NCBI GenBank assembly: GCA_039925965.1
Contig: JBDSXW010000104.1
Location: 1-64,000 of the forward strand
DNA: 64,000 nt
Reading direction: 5' to 3'
DNA from: JAZKFT01 sp039925965
GTDB taxonomy: Bacteria; Bacteroidota; Bacteroidia; Chitinophagales; Chitinophagaceae
This document shows, piece after piece, positions 45,780-54,464 of this stretch (the first letter of the stretch is position 1; each line of letters starts with the position of its first letter). A model generated the notes under the pieces. It saw nothing but the letters and a program-made list of their open reading frames with translations, ran no database searches and had not been told where the DNA came from. Both the position numbers and the translations under genes were made by a program.

Positions 45780-46021
45780 CCTTTACTGCTCATATCACCA
45801 TCATGCCACTGAAAGAATTACTCGATCCGCAGGGAAAAGCCGTTATGGGCGGCCTGGGGAACCTGGGTATTAACAGCATACAGGATGTTCGTATCGGCAA
45901 ACATATTACCCTTCAAATAGAAGCCGACTACGCTGAACAAGCGAAAGAAATAGCCACCAACGCCACTACAAAATTGCTGGCCAACCAGGTGATGGAGCAA
46001 TTTGAGATTGTAATTGGGTAA
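45776..46021 (+). CDS. purS: Phosphoribosylformylglycinamidine synthase subunit PurS
   Basis: An 81-residue small subunit that bridges PurL and PurQ in the fourth step of purine synthesis. The pattern P-L-K-E-L-L-D-P-Q-G-K-A-V, L-G-I-N-S-I-Q-D-V-R-I-G-K and L-L-A-N-Q-V-M-E-Q-F-E-I is that of PurS. Its ATG overlaps the TGA of pssA (ATGA), implying translational coupling. purL and purQ are not in this window. Confidence 0.93.
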   Translation: MTFTAHITIMPLKELLDPQGKAVMGGLGNLGINSIQDVRIGKHITLQIEADYAEQAKEIATNATTKLLANQVMEQFEIVIG

Positions 46022-46584
46022 CGGCGCAATGAGCTAATTAGCCAATGTGTTCATGCGCCAATCTAATAATTGCAATGTTGCAAAGTGTCCTTTAAGTTTT
46101 TGATAAGGTTTGTTTTTTGGAGCCAGGGGCCAGTACTACTATTGGGCTACATTGGCGACGCTCCATTCATCAGTAGGGTACTATTGGGCCTCAATGCTAC
46201 ACTAAATCCGCGCTCGTAAACTCCGGTAACTGCGAAACTCAGTTGACAGGCTTCCCCAAAATCAGCCATCAGCCATTGATAATCAGGTATCACAAATCTG
46301 GTATCTCCTCCACATTCTTCGGCAGGTTATTTGCTGGCGAACCGGAGATGAGCAGTTGTGAGGTGTTGAATTCATTATTCACCTAGCAGGCAACGGGTTG
46401 TTGTTGCCTTGTTTCATTATGTTTTACCAGTCAAAAAAATAAACTACTCTAAAGCTATTATTTCTACGGCGCAGATCAATTCAATGCCGTCATGCAATGA
46501 ACATGATAGAGAAACAGGAAATGTTCAGGATCTGTTGTGCTTCTTCAGTAAAAGTTGTATTTTTTAACCGACAAAATCATAACT
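46022..46584. other. Intergenic region with repeat words, no gene recognised
   Basis: About 560 bases. The first 45 bases carry agctaattagccaatgtg-type words seen elsewhere between genes. Leftward translations of 46110-46400 give short gene-like stretches broken by stops, possibly an old pseudogene, but I cannot name a family. GGCAAC/GTTGCC near 46387-46407 can form a small hairpin. Confidence 0.4.
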
Positions 46585-47610
46585 ATGAGAAAGTTCCTCT
46601 TTTCAATTGGATTTTTTGGGATGGTGTATTTTGCCTCCGCCCAGATAGAAGATATGAAGCCGATTCCGGGTGCAGCTTTGTATTTCTCCGATAAGCCATT
46701 TACAAGTACCCATGACGGTAGTAAACAATCGTTCAAGTCAAGTGACTTTATCTATGGCCGCCTGGAACTTGATAAAAGCTTGCTGGAGGCATTCCGGATG
46801 TCCAGCATCAAAACTAAATATTATTATCTCCGCTACCGGCTTTCGGTATACAAAAACGGCGAACAAAAAGGCTCAGATAATCCCTGGCAATATATGCTGA
46901 TAAAGGATGGTGCAGAGAAAAATAACTACTTAAACTTCGATGTATTTCCCGACCCTGGTAAGGCTACCAGTGTGATGTCGGGGATAGAAGACTACAGCGC
47001 GGGACTTGCTGCCGGGCCCTTATATATGATGATCAACCAGGATCATTTTGGTGAGGACGGTGAATACACTGTCAAAGTCGCTTTTTTCCTGGATTCTTAT
47101 GACGCCTGGGGCAAAAGGGAAGACCTGGAAAAATGGCCGGTTGTACGTGATGAATTTAGTTTTACGTTCAATGTCAACGACTTATCTGCCATTAAAAAAA
47201 ATAATGAAGTAGCAACCCAGCGGATAAAGGATAATGCATTTAAGGCAAAGAGCATCCCTGATTGGTTTAATAATGCTGCCCCTGTTAGTGACCCTAAATT
47301 AAGCAATGCCAATATTGCCACGATCTTAAAAAGGGATATGCCACAAGACTACATGAGCCTGGTGAAATTCAATATTGCAAAATTTACGGGCCCTCTTTGG
47401 ATGATCGAAAAAAATGACCTCGGCCTCATCCTGAGGCGCTATGTGAACCCTAATATAAACATCGCTTACACCTTCGAGAATAAATGCTACCTGGGCACGG
47501 CCAGGCTTTGGGAGGAATACATTGGCGGCGGTAAATATGGGACGCTCATTATGGGCGGCCATACCTGTAATTCCTGCGGCACACCGATCGATTGCAGCCT
47601 GGTGAAATAA
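46585..47610 (+). CDS. Hypothetical secreted protein with C-terminal Cys-rich end
   Basis: A 341-residue protein of unknown function. The start at 46585 gives a Sec signal peptide (hydrophobic F-S-I-G-F-F-G-M-V-Y-F then A-S-A-Q, cleavage near residue 19); the upstream in-frame ATG at 46555 would add ten residues without support. The mature protein is mixed alpha/beta with many Tyr/Phe and no recognised domain. It ends in C-N-S-C-G-T-P-I-D-C-S, three Cys in eight residues, which could bind metal or form disulfides. Monocistronic, with a terminator at 47725. Confidence 0.72.
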   Translation: MRKFLFSIGFFGMVYFASAQIEDMKPIPGAALYFSDKPFTSTHDGSKQSFKSSDFIYGRLELDKSLLEAFRMSSIKTKYYYLRYRLSVYKNGEQKGSDNPWQYMLIKDGAEKNNYLNFDVFPDPGKATSVMSGIEDYSAGLAAGPLYMMINQDHFGEDGEYTVKVAFFLDSYDAWGKREDLEKWPVVRDEFSFTFNVNDLSAIKKNNEVATQRIKDNAFKAKSIPDWFNNAAPVSDPKLSNANIATILKRDMPQDYMSLVKFNIAKFTGPLWMIEKNDLGLILRRYVNPNINIAYTFENKCYLGTARLWEEYIGGGKYGTLIMGGHTCNSCGTPIDCSLVK

Positions 47611-47724
47611 GAGGGCAAGAGGTAACTGGGAAATCGGAAATGGCTAATGAGACCGGTTGTGCACTGGCTCATGTCAATCATAACACTTGAAGCCATGGCT
47701 CGCAACGGCGTTAAAAAGTGAAAG

Positions 47725-47768
47725 AACACCCAACGAACTATAATGTACAGTTTGTTGGGTGTTTTTTT
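47725..47768 (+). terminator. Rho-independent terminator
   Basis: AACACCCAACGAAC pairs with GTTTGTTGGGTGTT around TATAATGTACA, followed by a T-run. It lies 115 bases after the secreted hypothetical gene. Confidence 0.8.
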
Positions 47769-47895
47769 GCTGTGTAAAATAAATCATGACTTTGATGTAC
47801 TGCCTTTCGGCAGAACGGATATTATAATAGCTGTAAAATTGGAATTCGCGACTTCATTTGCATATTTGCACATCAGCTCATTAGCACATTAAATA

Positions 47896-48558
47896 ATGCT
47901 TCATATTGTTCCAACCCCAATAGGCAATCTTGGCGATTTTACCTTCCGTTCGGTGGAAGTACTGAATCAGGCCGATGTGATTCTTTGCGAAGACACCCGA
48001 ACCTCATCTGTGCTGCTCAACCACTATTCCATTACAAAGCCTTTATCGCCCTACCACCAGCACAACGAGCATAAAATAGTTCAGCACCTCGTGGATCAGC
48101 TTTTGGTTGGAAAGAAAATAGCCCTGCTTACCGATGCTGGCACACCAGGTATCAGCGATCCGGCATTTTTATTAGTACGCGAATGTGTAAAAAATGATAT
48201 CCAGGTGGAATGCCTTCCAGGTGCTACTGCTTTTGTGCCTGCGCTGGTAAACAGCGGACTGCCCATTAATCGTTTCACATTTGAAGGTTTTCCACCAATC
48301 AAAAAGGGGCGCCATACCTTGTTCACGCAACTGGCAACTGAAGAACGTACGATGGTTTTTTACGAAAGCCCGATGCGGATTGTAAAAACGCTGGATGAAA
48401 TAGCTAAGTATTTTGGAGAAGATCGTCCCTGTTGCGTGAGTCGGGAACTCACTAAAAAATTCGAAGAAAACAAACGCGGTACGCTAAAGGAAGTGGCTAA
48501 TTATTTCAGGGAGAAACAGGTGAAAGGGGAAATTGTGCTGGTGATAGGAGGATGTTAG
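47896..48558 (+). CDS. rsmI: 16S rRNA (cytidine(1402)-2'-O)-methyltransferase RsmI
   Basis: A 220-residue SAM-dependent methyltransferase acting on C1402 of 16S rRNA. Family motifs: P-T-P-I-G-N-L-G-D-F-T at the N-terminus, C-E-D-T-R-T near 32-37, L-L-T-D-A-G-T-P-G-I-S-D-P and L-P-G-A-T-A. It is shorter than the E. coli protein, lacking a C-terminal extension, as is common in Bacteroidota. The start codon is preceded directly by a repeat run of catcagctcattagcac-type words. Confidence 0.94.
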   Translation: MLHIVPTPIGNLGDFTFRSVEVLNQADVILCEDTRTSSVLLNHYSITKPLSPYHQHNEHKIVQHLVDQLLVGKKIALLTDAGTPGISDPAFLLVRECVKNDIQVECLPGATAFVPALVNSGLPINRFTFEGFPPIKKGRHTLFTQLATEERTMVFYESPMRIVKTLDEIAKYFGEDRPCCVSRELTKKFEENKRGTLKEVANYFREKQVKGEIVLVIGGC

Positions 48559-48650
48559 TTTGTGGTCCCGAACTTTTAAAAGATTCTTCTAATTCATGAC
48601 CTTCCGTTGCCTTCAGCCAACGGAAATGCATCACCTTTTTACGATTCGGG

Positions 48651-48658
48651 TATATTTG
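48651..48658 (+). promoter_or_regulatory. -7 promoter element of the malic enzyme gene
   Basis: TATATTTG fits TAnnTTTG exactly and lies 22 bases before the ATG at 48681, giving a very short leader. The -33 region is T-rich (ccttttta) rather than a clean TTTG. Confidence 0.45.
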
Positions 48659-48680
48659 CCCTCCAAAAGAAGACGTTACG

Positions 48681-49856
48681 ATGACCATTTATGAGGAATC
48701 ACTGCATTTACATAAGGCACTACGGGGCAAAATAGGCATTCAAAATAAAATAGACGTACGCGATACACACGATCTTTCTTTGGTGTATTCGCCTGGCGTG
48801 GCGGAGCCTTGCCGGTTGATATTCCAAAATCCTGATGAGGTCTGGAACTATACTATCAAAAGCAATACCGTGGCCATTGTAACGGATGGATCAGCGGTAT
48901 TGGGACTTGGTAATATAGGTCCGTTGGCCGCATTACCCGTAATGGAAGGCAAGGCGATGTTATTTAAAAAGTTTGCCGGTATCGATGCGTTCCCAATTTG
49001 CCTGGATACGCAGGATACTGATGAAATAGTGAGGGCTGTGCAATTGATAGCCCCGGTATTTGGCGGCATAAACCTGGAGGATATATCGGCCCCGCGTTGC
49101 TTTGAAATTGAACGCCGGCTGCAAAATATTGGAATCCCGGTATTTCACGACGACCAGGATGGAACCGCCATCGTGGTATTGGCCGCATTGATCAACGCAG
49201 CTAAGCTCCTAGGGAAATCCATTTTTCATTTAAAGGTGGTCATTAACGGCGCCGGTGCAGCTGGTACCGCTATCACCAGGCTATTGCGTTGCGTTGGCTT
49301 TGGAAACGAAAAGCAGGTGTGCATTTCTGTAAAAGATGTGATAGGCTGCGACAGTCATGGTATCATTTCCAGCAGAAGAACCGATCTGAATGAAGAAAAG
49401 AAACATTTGCTGGAGTATACTAATATCAATGATCTCAGCGGAAGCTTGCGCGATGCGCTGGTTGGGGCTGATGTATTTATTGGTGTGAGCAAGGGAGATA
49501 TTCTGACAGCTGACGACATAAGGACCATGGCCAAGGATCCCATAGTGTTTGCGCTGGCTAATCCTACCCCTGAAATTATGCCTGAGGAAGCGATAAAGGG
49601 TGGCGCAGCCGTGGTAGGTACTGGCCGCAGCGATTTTCCTAACCAGATTAACAATGTGCTTGGCTTCCCGGGTATTTTCAGAGGCGCACTGGATGCACAT
49701 TGCACAACGATTACCCCTGCCATGAAGCTTGCGGCAGCGATGGCTATCGCAGACTACTTACCGAGGCCAACAGCTAATCAAATCATACCGGCTACCTTGG
49801 ATCCATCTGTTTCTTTCCGGGTGGCTGAAGCGGTAAAGGCAGCGGCGCTGGTTTGA
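48681..49856 (+). CDS. NAD(P)-dependent malic enzyme, short form
   Basis: A 391-residue malic enzyme converting malate to pyruvate and CO2. Visible are Y-S-P-G-V-A-E-P-C at 36-44, T-D-G-S-A-V-L-G-L-G-N-I-G, the catalytic-lysine segment E-G-K-A-M-L-F-K-K-F-A-G-I-D, the metal-binding H-D-D-Q-D-G-T-A and the Rossmann loop I-N-G-A-G-A-A-G-T-A. The C-terminal phosphotransacetylase-like domain of the long MaeB form is absent. Cofactor preference cannot be read reliably. Confidence 0.93.
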   Translation: MTIYEESLHLHKALRGKIGIQNKIDVRDTHDLSLVYSPGVAEPCRLIFQNPDEVWNYTIKSNTVAIVTDGSAVLGLGNIGPLAALPVMEGKAMLFKKFAGIDAFPICLDTQDTDEIVRAVQLIAPVFGGINLEDISAPRCFEIERRLQNIGIPVFHDDQDGTAIVVLAALINAAKLLGKSIFHLKVVINGAGAAGTAITRLLRCVGFGNEKQVCISVKDVIGCDSHGIISSRRTDLNEEKKHLLEYTNINDLSGSLRDALVGADVFIGVSKGDILTADDIRTMAKDPIVFALANPTPEIMPEEAIKGGAAVVGTGRSDFPNQINNVLGFPGIFRGALDAHCTTITPAMKLAAAMAIADYLPRPTANQIIPATLDPSVSFRVAEAVKAAALV

Positions 49857-50116
49857 AATTATGGTCGGTAATGGATAGGATTGCGAGCTGTTCATTAAGT
49901 CAATAAGTTATTTGTCCAATAGGTCCTTTAGGTGGTAAAGAGGAGGAACTAATGACACGTAGGACGAAACCTAGCGTGAAGTGCTTTATACATTGAGTAG
50001 TACAAGCATCAATGTCCGGTTAGCGGGTATTGATGACAAGTACTGGCAGAGCTATATCCAACTTTATCTGGTATGTTGTGTTATGAAAATACCTGCTTCT
50101 TTAAAACTAAGCTGTT

Positions 50117-50905
50117 ATGAAAAAATACATATTGCCAGCGCTGATCAGCTCTTGCCTGCTTTTGATGGTAACGCCAGACGCCTGGTGCAGGAAACATTCA
50201 AAAGAGTTTTATGAACTTAAGATTTACCGGCTTAAGAACGACGAACAGGTAATGTCTGTTGACTCGTTTTTAAAAGACGCTTACCTGCCAGCGCTTCACC
50301 GATATGGTATTTCTAAGGTGGGTGTATTTAAACCAATTGCCAACGATACAGCGGTTGTAAAATCTATATATGTCCTGGTGCCTTTACCGTCGGCAGATGG
50401 TTTTTACAAACTGGGCCAGGCCCTGGAAAAAGATGCGGCATATACAACAGCAGGCAAAGATTTTATGGAGGCATCGTTTACCCGCCCACCATTTGTAAGG
50501 CTGGAATCCGTCGTGATGGAGGCTTTTGACAACCAGCCCAAATTGGTTGAGCCGGCACTTAATGCCAGTGCAAGTGAAAAAGTATATGAATTGCGGAGTT
50601 ATGAAAGTGCCACCGATCAATTGTTTAAAGGAAAAGTGCACATGTTTAATACCGGGGATGAAACCGGGTTGTTTAAGCGACTTGGCTTTAACGCGATTTT
50701 CTATGCCAGCGTTATTAGCGGTAGTCATATGCCTAACCTGATGTACATGACGAGTTTTGAAAGCCTCGAGGATCGAAATAACCACTGGAAAGTCTTTAGC
50801 AACGACCCGCAATGGAAAACGCTTTCGGCCAAACCCGAATACCAAAACACGGTGAGCCATGCGGATATAACCCTGATGCATGCTGCCAGCTATTCCGATT
50901 TGTAA
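50117..50905 (+). CDS. Secreted NIPSNAP-family protein
   Basis: A 262-residue protein with a Sec signal peptide (cleavage around residue 25) and two ferredoxin-like (dimeric alpha-beta barrel) halves: F-Y-E-L-K-I-Y-R-L in the first and V-Y-E-L-R-S-Y-E-S in the second, the latter followed by M-F-N-T-G-D-E and F-Y-A-S-V-I-S-G-S-H-M-P-N-L-M-Y-M. This is the NIPSNAP pattern; function in bacteria is undefined. It stands alone, with 260 bases of non-coding sequence before it. Confidence 0.85.
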   Translation: MKKYILPALISSCLLLMVTPDAWCRKHSKEFYELKIYRLKNDEQVMSVDSFLKDAYLPALHRYGISKVGVFKPIANDTAVVKSIYVLVPLPSADGFYKLGQALEKDAAYTTAGKDFMEASFTRPPFVRLESVVMEAFDNQPKLVEPALNASASEKVYELRSYESATDQLFKGKVHMFNTGDETGLFKRLGFNAIFYASVISGSHMPNLMYMTSFESLEDRNNHWKVFSNDPQWKTLSAKPEYQNTVSHADITLMHAASYSDL

Positions 50906-50914
50906 TCCAGACAT

Positions 50915-51514
50915 TTATTGATACAACACTTTGTTAGGAGGATTTTTGAAAGCCTTGAAAATAAAATAAAGGCAAACCGCACCAAATAATCCGCCCGCAA
51001 TCAATGTACCCTGTGAACCTAGCTTCTCTGCTGCCCATGCGAACAATTTTCGATAAATTGATCGTCTTCCTGAGGTATCCACTTCATCACCACCTTCAAT
51101 GATGAGAGCGTCTTCGTAAATAATAAAAGTAAAAACTGCAGTAAGCACCAAGCCAAGTAATGCAGGAGAAATAGCTTTGAATGTACTGATCTTTGTAGTC
51201 TCCGGCCGCAGGTTATTTTGCTTCGATAAAAATGCGGTGACGGTATTCAGATCATCTTCTGAAGTAAATTGAAGCATTTGCCTTTTGCTTGCAGCGGTAA
51301 GGGTAAGTTGCTTTGGCGCGGATTCGGGATGTTCCATTGCGGTAATTGTACTCGTAACGATAGTTGCCTTTTGCTTAAGGATGCCTTTTTCGTCAAATCC
51401 CTTCATAAAATCTCCCATTGTATCATACCGCTTATTGATGAGTAAAATCTGGATGTCGTCAATAAATGCCGTTCTCCAACTTTTTTCGTTTTGCAGCGCA
51501 AATAACTTATTCAT
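50915..51514 (-). CDS. Hypothetical membrane protein
   Basis: A 199-residue protein of unknown function. The N-terminal 110 residues are soluble and polar; hydrophobic segments lie at about 115-134 and 170-188, with a charged loop between. It converges on the NIPSNAP gene (9 bases between stops). It is separated from the Dps gene by a terminator, so it is probably transcribed on its own, although it may belong functionally to the stress set. Confidence 0.7.
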   Translation of the reverse strand: MNKLFALQNEKSWRTAFIDDIQILLINKRYDTMGDFMKGFDEKGILKQKATIVTSTITAMEHPESAPKQLTLTAASKRQMLQFTSEDDLNTVTAFLSKQNNLRPETTKISTFKAISPALLGLVLTAVFTFIIYEDALIIEGGDEVDTSGRRSIYRKLFAWAAEKLGSQGTLIAGGLFGAVCLYFIFKAFKNPPNKVLYQ

Positions 51515-51622
51515 GAAGTATTAATTTATTGCAATAACACGGAATATTTAGACACCACAAAATAAATAATCGCGTAAGGTGAGCAGGTGGGCATTGATGT
51601 AGCCGGAGAAGTATAATTTAAA

Positions 51623-51657
51623 CAAAAAAGCACAGCCAAAATGAAATTGGCCATGCT
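51623..51657 (-). terminator. Rho-independent terminator of the dps gene
   Basis: On the minus strand AGCATGGCCAA pairs with TTGGCTGTGCT (9 of 11) around TTTCATT and is followed by six T. It lies 24 bases after the dps stop. Confidence 0.65.
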
Positions 51658-51680
51658 CTATTACACCAAAAAAACAATCT

Positions 51681-52154
51681 TTAGTCCAGGTATCTCCGCA
51701 AGGTCCAGGCTATCGTTTCATGCTGCTGCATGATGCCCGTGAGAAAATCGGTGGTACCTGCATCTTTATATTTTTCGTCACAGTCGTCTATATCTTTTCT
51801 AAGCACCGTAATGATGCTTTCATGATCATTCAAAAGTTCACTAATCATCCCCTTCTGGTCCGGATTTTTACCAGGTGTTTCTTTAATGATTGCATGCTTG
51901 GTGAACTCGGCCATAGTTCCAATAGCTTTGAACCCCAATTTTCCAATCCTTTCAGCGATCTCGTCAACAGCCTCCTCCAGTGCTTTGTATTGCGCTTCAA
52001 AAAGCTTATGCAGTTCCATGAAGCTGTTGCCACTTACATTCCAGTGGAATTTTCTTGTCTTGGTATATAACATCATTGAGTTGGCCAATCCGTTAGTAAG
52101 TACGGCACAAACAGCTTTCTTATGTTCTTCCGAAATTCCGATCTTAGATTTCAT
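51681..52154 (-). CDS. Dps family DNA-protection/ferritin-like protein
   Basis: A 157-residue four-helix-bundle protein. The inter-subunit ferroxidase residues are visible: T-K-T-R-K-F-H-W-N-V near 31-40 (His), then H-K-L-F-E-A-Q-Y and V-D-E-I-A-E-R-I (Asp, Glu). Dps oxidises Fe(II) with peroxide and binds DNA in stationary phase. Neighbouring leftward genes (YtxH, DUF1469) support a general-stress context. Confidence 0.93.
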   Translation of the reverse strand: MKSKIGISEEHKKAVCAVLTNGLANSMMLYTKTRKFHWNVSGNSFMELHKLFEAQYKALEEAVDEIAERIGKLGFKAIGTMAEFTKHAIIKETPGKNPDQKGMISELLNDHESIITVLRKDIDDCDEKYKDAGTTDFLTGIMQQHETIAWTLRRYLD

Positions 52155-52196
52155 TTGATTAGTTTGAATTATAGAAAAAACGATGTAATGGATAAA

Positions 52197-52775
52197 TTAC
52201 CCCTGCACTTTTTCTTCATCGCTGCTGGAGAAAATATTTCCAATGGCGTGCATAAGGTTGGATACGGGGCCTTCCATTTTATGAGTCCGGTCATCAAGAG
52301 AATTATCATTCAATAACTTGCCCATTTCAAGTTCACCAGGCAGGTAAGGCAATACGAAATTGCGTTGGTCGGCCAATAGGGTTTTTACATGCTCTGCACC
52401 TTGGCTATCGTTGTTAAGGTTTTGTTTGATAAGCGTTACGGCGTGCGAAAATATTGTCGCAACCTTTCCGCCAATAGCACCGGCCTGATTGAAAGAATAG
52501 GCTCCTAATTTTTCCAGAAACTCCGGTTTTTTATCTTCGAAAATGGTTGCCGCCCAATCGCTGTCTGTGGCATCTTCCAGTATCGTTAAAGCCCCATCTT
52601 TTCTGGTAGAAAAGGTATATAGCGAAATAATGCATGCGGGTAAAGCTGCCTGGCTAAAACGTTCTTCATCAGGGGTTCTATTATCTGCTACCACCTCCAA
52701 CGTATTAGGATCTATTTTTTGTAACGGCTGATAATGCAGATCTTGCTGCAGGGTTTGCAGGATATTTAACGACAT
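52197..52775 (-). CDS. Hypothetical cytoplasmic protein of the stress set
   Basis: A 192-residue protein, mostly helical and without signal peptide or membrane segment. A central Ala/Gly-rich stretch (Y-S-F-N-Q-A-G-A-I-G-G-K-V-A-T) and Y-L-P-G-E-L resemble proteins of the DUF937-like kind, but the match is weak. It lies 42 bases before dps in the same direction, so it is probably in the dps transcript. Confidence 0.65.
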   Translation of the reverse strand: MSLNILQTLQQDLHYQPLQKIDPNTLEVVADNRTPDEERFSQAALPACIISLYTFSTRKDGALTILEDATDSDWAATIFEDKKPEFLEKLGAYSFNQAGAIGGKVATIFSHAVTLIKQNLNNDSQGAEHVKTLLADQRNFVLPYLPGELEMGKLLNDNSLDDRTHKMEGPVSNLMHAIGNIFSSSDEEKVQG

Positions 52776-52834
52776 GAATTTGTGATTTAATGAAAGCTAA
52801 TAAGCTAAAGATGCCGGGTGTTTCGGAACTGTTA

Positions 52835-53008
52835 TCAGTTATATAATGCCTGTTGTTTTTTCAACTTAAGCGACGTTGTACCAGATGTGATTTTTTTGAT
52901 GAAACTGCAAGCAGATTTTTTGCTTTCCTCTTGCTGTTCCAATTCCTTTCTTGCGCGGTCAAATAATTGCTGCGGAAGTGGAAATTGAAGATGTGGGTAC
53001 TTGCTCAT
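52835..53008 (-). CDS. Small basic hypothetical protein (57 residues)
   Basis: A short frame starting M-S-K-Y-P-H-L-Q-F-P-L-P and ending in L-K-L-K-K-Q-Q-A-L-Y-N. It is Lys/Gln/Glu-rich with a helical middle (D-R-A-R-K-E-L-E-Q-Q-E-E-S-K-K). Starting 11 bases after the stop of the 136-residue gene and lying 59 bases before the 192-residue gene, it fills an otherwise empty slot of this unidirectional set, which supports it being real. No family recognised. Confidence 0.55.
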   Translation of the reverse strand: MSKYPHLQFPLPQQLFDRARKELEQQEESKKSACSFIKKITSGTTSLKLKKQQALYN

Positions 53009-53019
53009 AACGTAAATAT

Positions 53020-53430
53020 TTAATTGTCAAGGATTTCTTCATCCTCATCCGTCTTTTTTCTTTTAAAGATCATGCTGAAGAGCATCGCACCAAACTTTTT
53101 AATTCCATCGGGATGATTTGCCACAACATTTGCTACCCCGTACTGTGCAAGGGCTCCAATTAGTTTCTTTATAGGGCTATGCGATTTTCCAACCAGTATT
53201 TTTTTTGAAACATAACCTGCAGCCAAGCCAATGCCATTATCCAAAATAGTTTCTTTAATCTGTGGCGAATTGGCTACATGGCCCCATGCGCTTCTAATCA
53301 GGTTTGCGGGTTTCAGATTTTCGAGATGCTCTTGAACCTTTGATTTCAATTCGTTACCCTTAAGTTTTTTCTTAATCTCAAGGGTTTCGATATGGGTTTT
53401 TAAAGCATCTGCCGTATTAATACTCAGCAT
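53020..53430 (-). CDS. Hypothetical protein of the YtxH/DUF1469 set
   Basis: A 136-residue protein of unknown function, with a Lys-rich helical N-terminus (residues 1-45), a moderately hydrophobic Gly/Ala middle (G-L-A-A-G-Y-V-S-K-K-I-L-V; L-I-G-A-L-A-Q-Y-G-V-A-N-V-V) and an acidic C-terminus after a basic patch. It begins 7 bases after the DUF1469 gene. Proteins of this kind commonly follow YtxH and DUF1469 genes in Bacteroidota (context knowledge). Confidence 0.7.
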   Translation of the reverse strand: MLSINTADALKTHIETLEIKKKLKGNELKSKVQEHLENLKPANLIRSAWGHVANSPQIKETILDNGIGLAAGYVSKKILVGKSHSPIKKLIGALAQYGVANVVANHPDGIKKFGAMLFSMIFKRKKTDEDEEILDN

Positions 53431-53437
53431 CTTAAAT

Positions 53438-53788
53438 TCATTTTAAAAATTTCCTTACAATAGAATTACTGATGGGCGCTTTTATCCATGAGGCACGGAA
53501 CAAGTAGAACAACAGCGCTAAGAAGGCATAAAAACCCGCAAGTGCCATAAAGCCAAAATAGAGTTGCCCCATCATATATCCCAGCCACAATGCCAATCCA
53601 ATGTTCAAAAGCATAACGAAGATTAAAATCACGACTGCTATAAATAACCTGGAAGCCAATGACGACACAATACCTGCGCTTGTATCCACCGCTTTGCATT
53701 TGATGAGTTCTAACTGAATCTCAACATATTCTCCCACCCTATCAAAGAGCCCTTTTTCTTCTTCTTCTTCATTAGATATCTGTTGCAT
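53438..53788 (-). CDS. DUF1469/putative Actinobacteriophage holin-like (Phage_holin_3_6) membrane protein
   Basis: A 116-residue membrane protein with an acidic N-terminus (four Glu at 7-11), an amphipathic helix (Y-V-E-I-Q-L-E-L-I-K) and two transmembrane segments at about 46-68 and 75-96. The pattern matches DUF1469 (Phage_holin_3_6). The name is historical; the setting is chromosomal stress genes, not a prophage. Confidence 0.8.
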   Translation of the reverse strand: MQQISNEEEEEKGLFDRVGEYVEIQLELIKCKAVDTSAGIVSSLASRLFIAVVILIFVMLLNIGLALWLGYMMGQLYFGFMALAGFYAFLALLFYLFRASWIKAPISNSIVRKFLK

Positions 53789-53966
53789 TTGGCCTATGTT
53801 TTAAAATAAATATCAATTGTAATGTAAATGCCTTCCGGAGGAAGAGACCTTCCATGAACTATACCATGCATTGAGACATTCCATAACTCTAATCAGCTGA
53901 TGGTAAGCTATTGATCCATCTTCCTGGTCCGGAAGGCATTCAATATTTTTCAAGGACCGCCCTGAT

Positions 53967-54245
53967 CTATGACATGGAACTTTTTACATCAGCTTTAAAT
54001 TGGTTGGCTTTCGCTTTCCCGGAGTCTACAAGTTCTTCAGCGTGGTCTTTTGCTCCTTCTAACTGGTTTGTAACTGAGTCTATGAAATCACTGAATTTGC
54101 TTTTCAGTTTATCCACTGTATCTCCTGACTTCGTTTTGATTTTACCGCGTGTATTTTTTCCGGAATCAGGCGCAAATAAAACGCCAAGGATGGCACCGGT
54201 TGCAGCACCTAACATTACCCCTAAAATTACTTTTGAACCTTTCAT
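53967..54245 (-). CDS. YtxH domain-containing protein
   Basis: A 92-residue general-stress protein with the YtxH N-terminal membrane segment (G-V-M-L-G-A-A-T-G-A-I-L-G-V-L-F-A-P-D-S-G, about 9-29) followed by a Lys-rich helical tail. It is the first gene of a leftward series (YtxH, DUF1469, unknown, small ORF, unknown, Dps). The function in YtxH proteins is unknown; Bacillus homologues are sigma-B controlled. Confidence 0.88.
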   Translation of the reverse strand: MKGSKVILGVMLGAATGAILGVLFAPDSGKNTRGKIKTKSGDTVDKLKSKFSDFIDSVTNQLEGAKDHAEELVDSGKAKANQFKADVKSSMS

Positions 54246-54464
54246 AAAATTCTTTTTTTAGTGTTTAAAAATGATTGTTCCTATATCTCTTAAAAAACCC
54301 TGCCAAAGTGTTTTTGATATAATGAGGCATCATAAATATGTAATTTTTGGCAAAAACCAGCGATTAAAGACGGATAAAATTGTTCCTTTATGGAAAATTT
54401 TACCCAGGTTGTGGAACACTAGTTGACGGCATTGGTGTGTGGCATGATTTTTTAAATGGGTTAA

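Noticed and set aside
46110..46400. Leftward gene-like stretches between purS and the secreted hypothetical
   Set aside because: Translations give short readable segments between stops but I could not match a family, so no pseudogene is claimed.
53438..53788. Possible prophage because of the phage-holin domain name
   Set aside because: DUF1469/Phage_holin_3_6 is common in chromosomal stress loci; no integrase, terminase or tail genes nearby.
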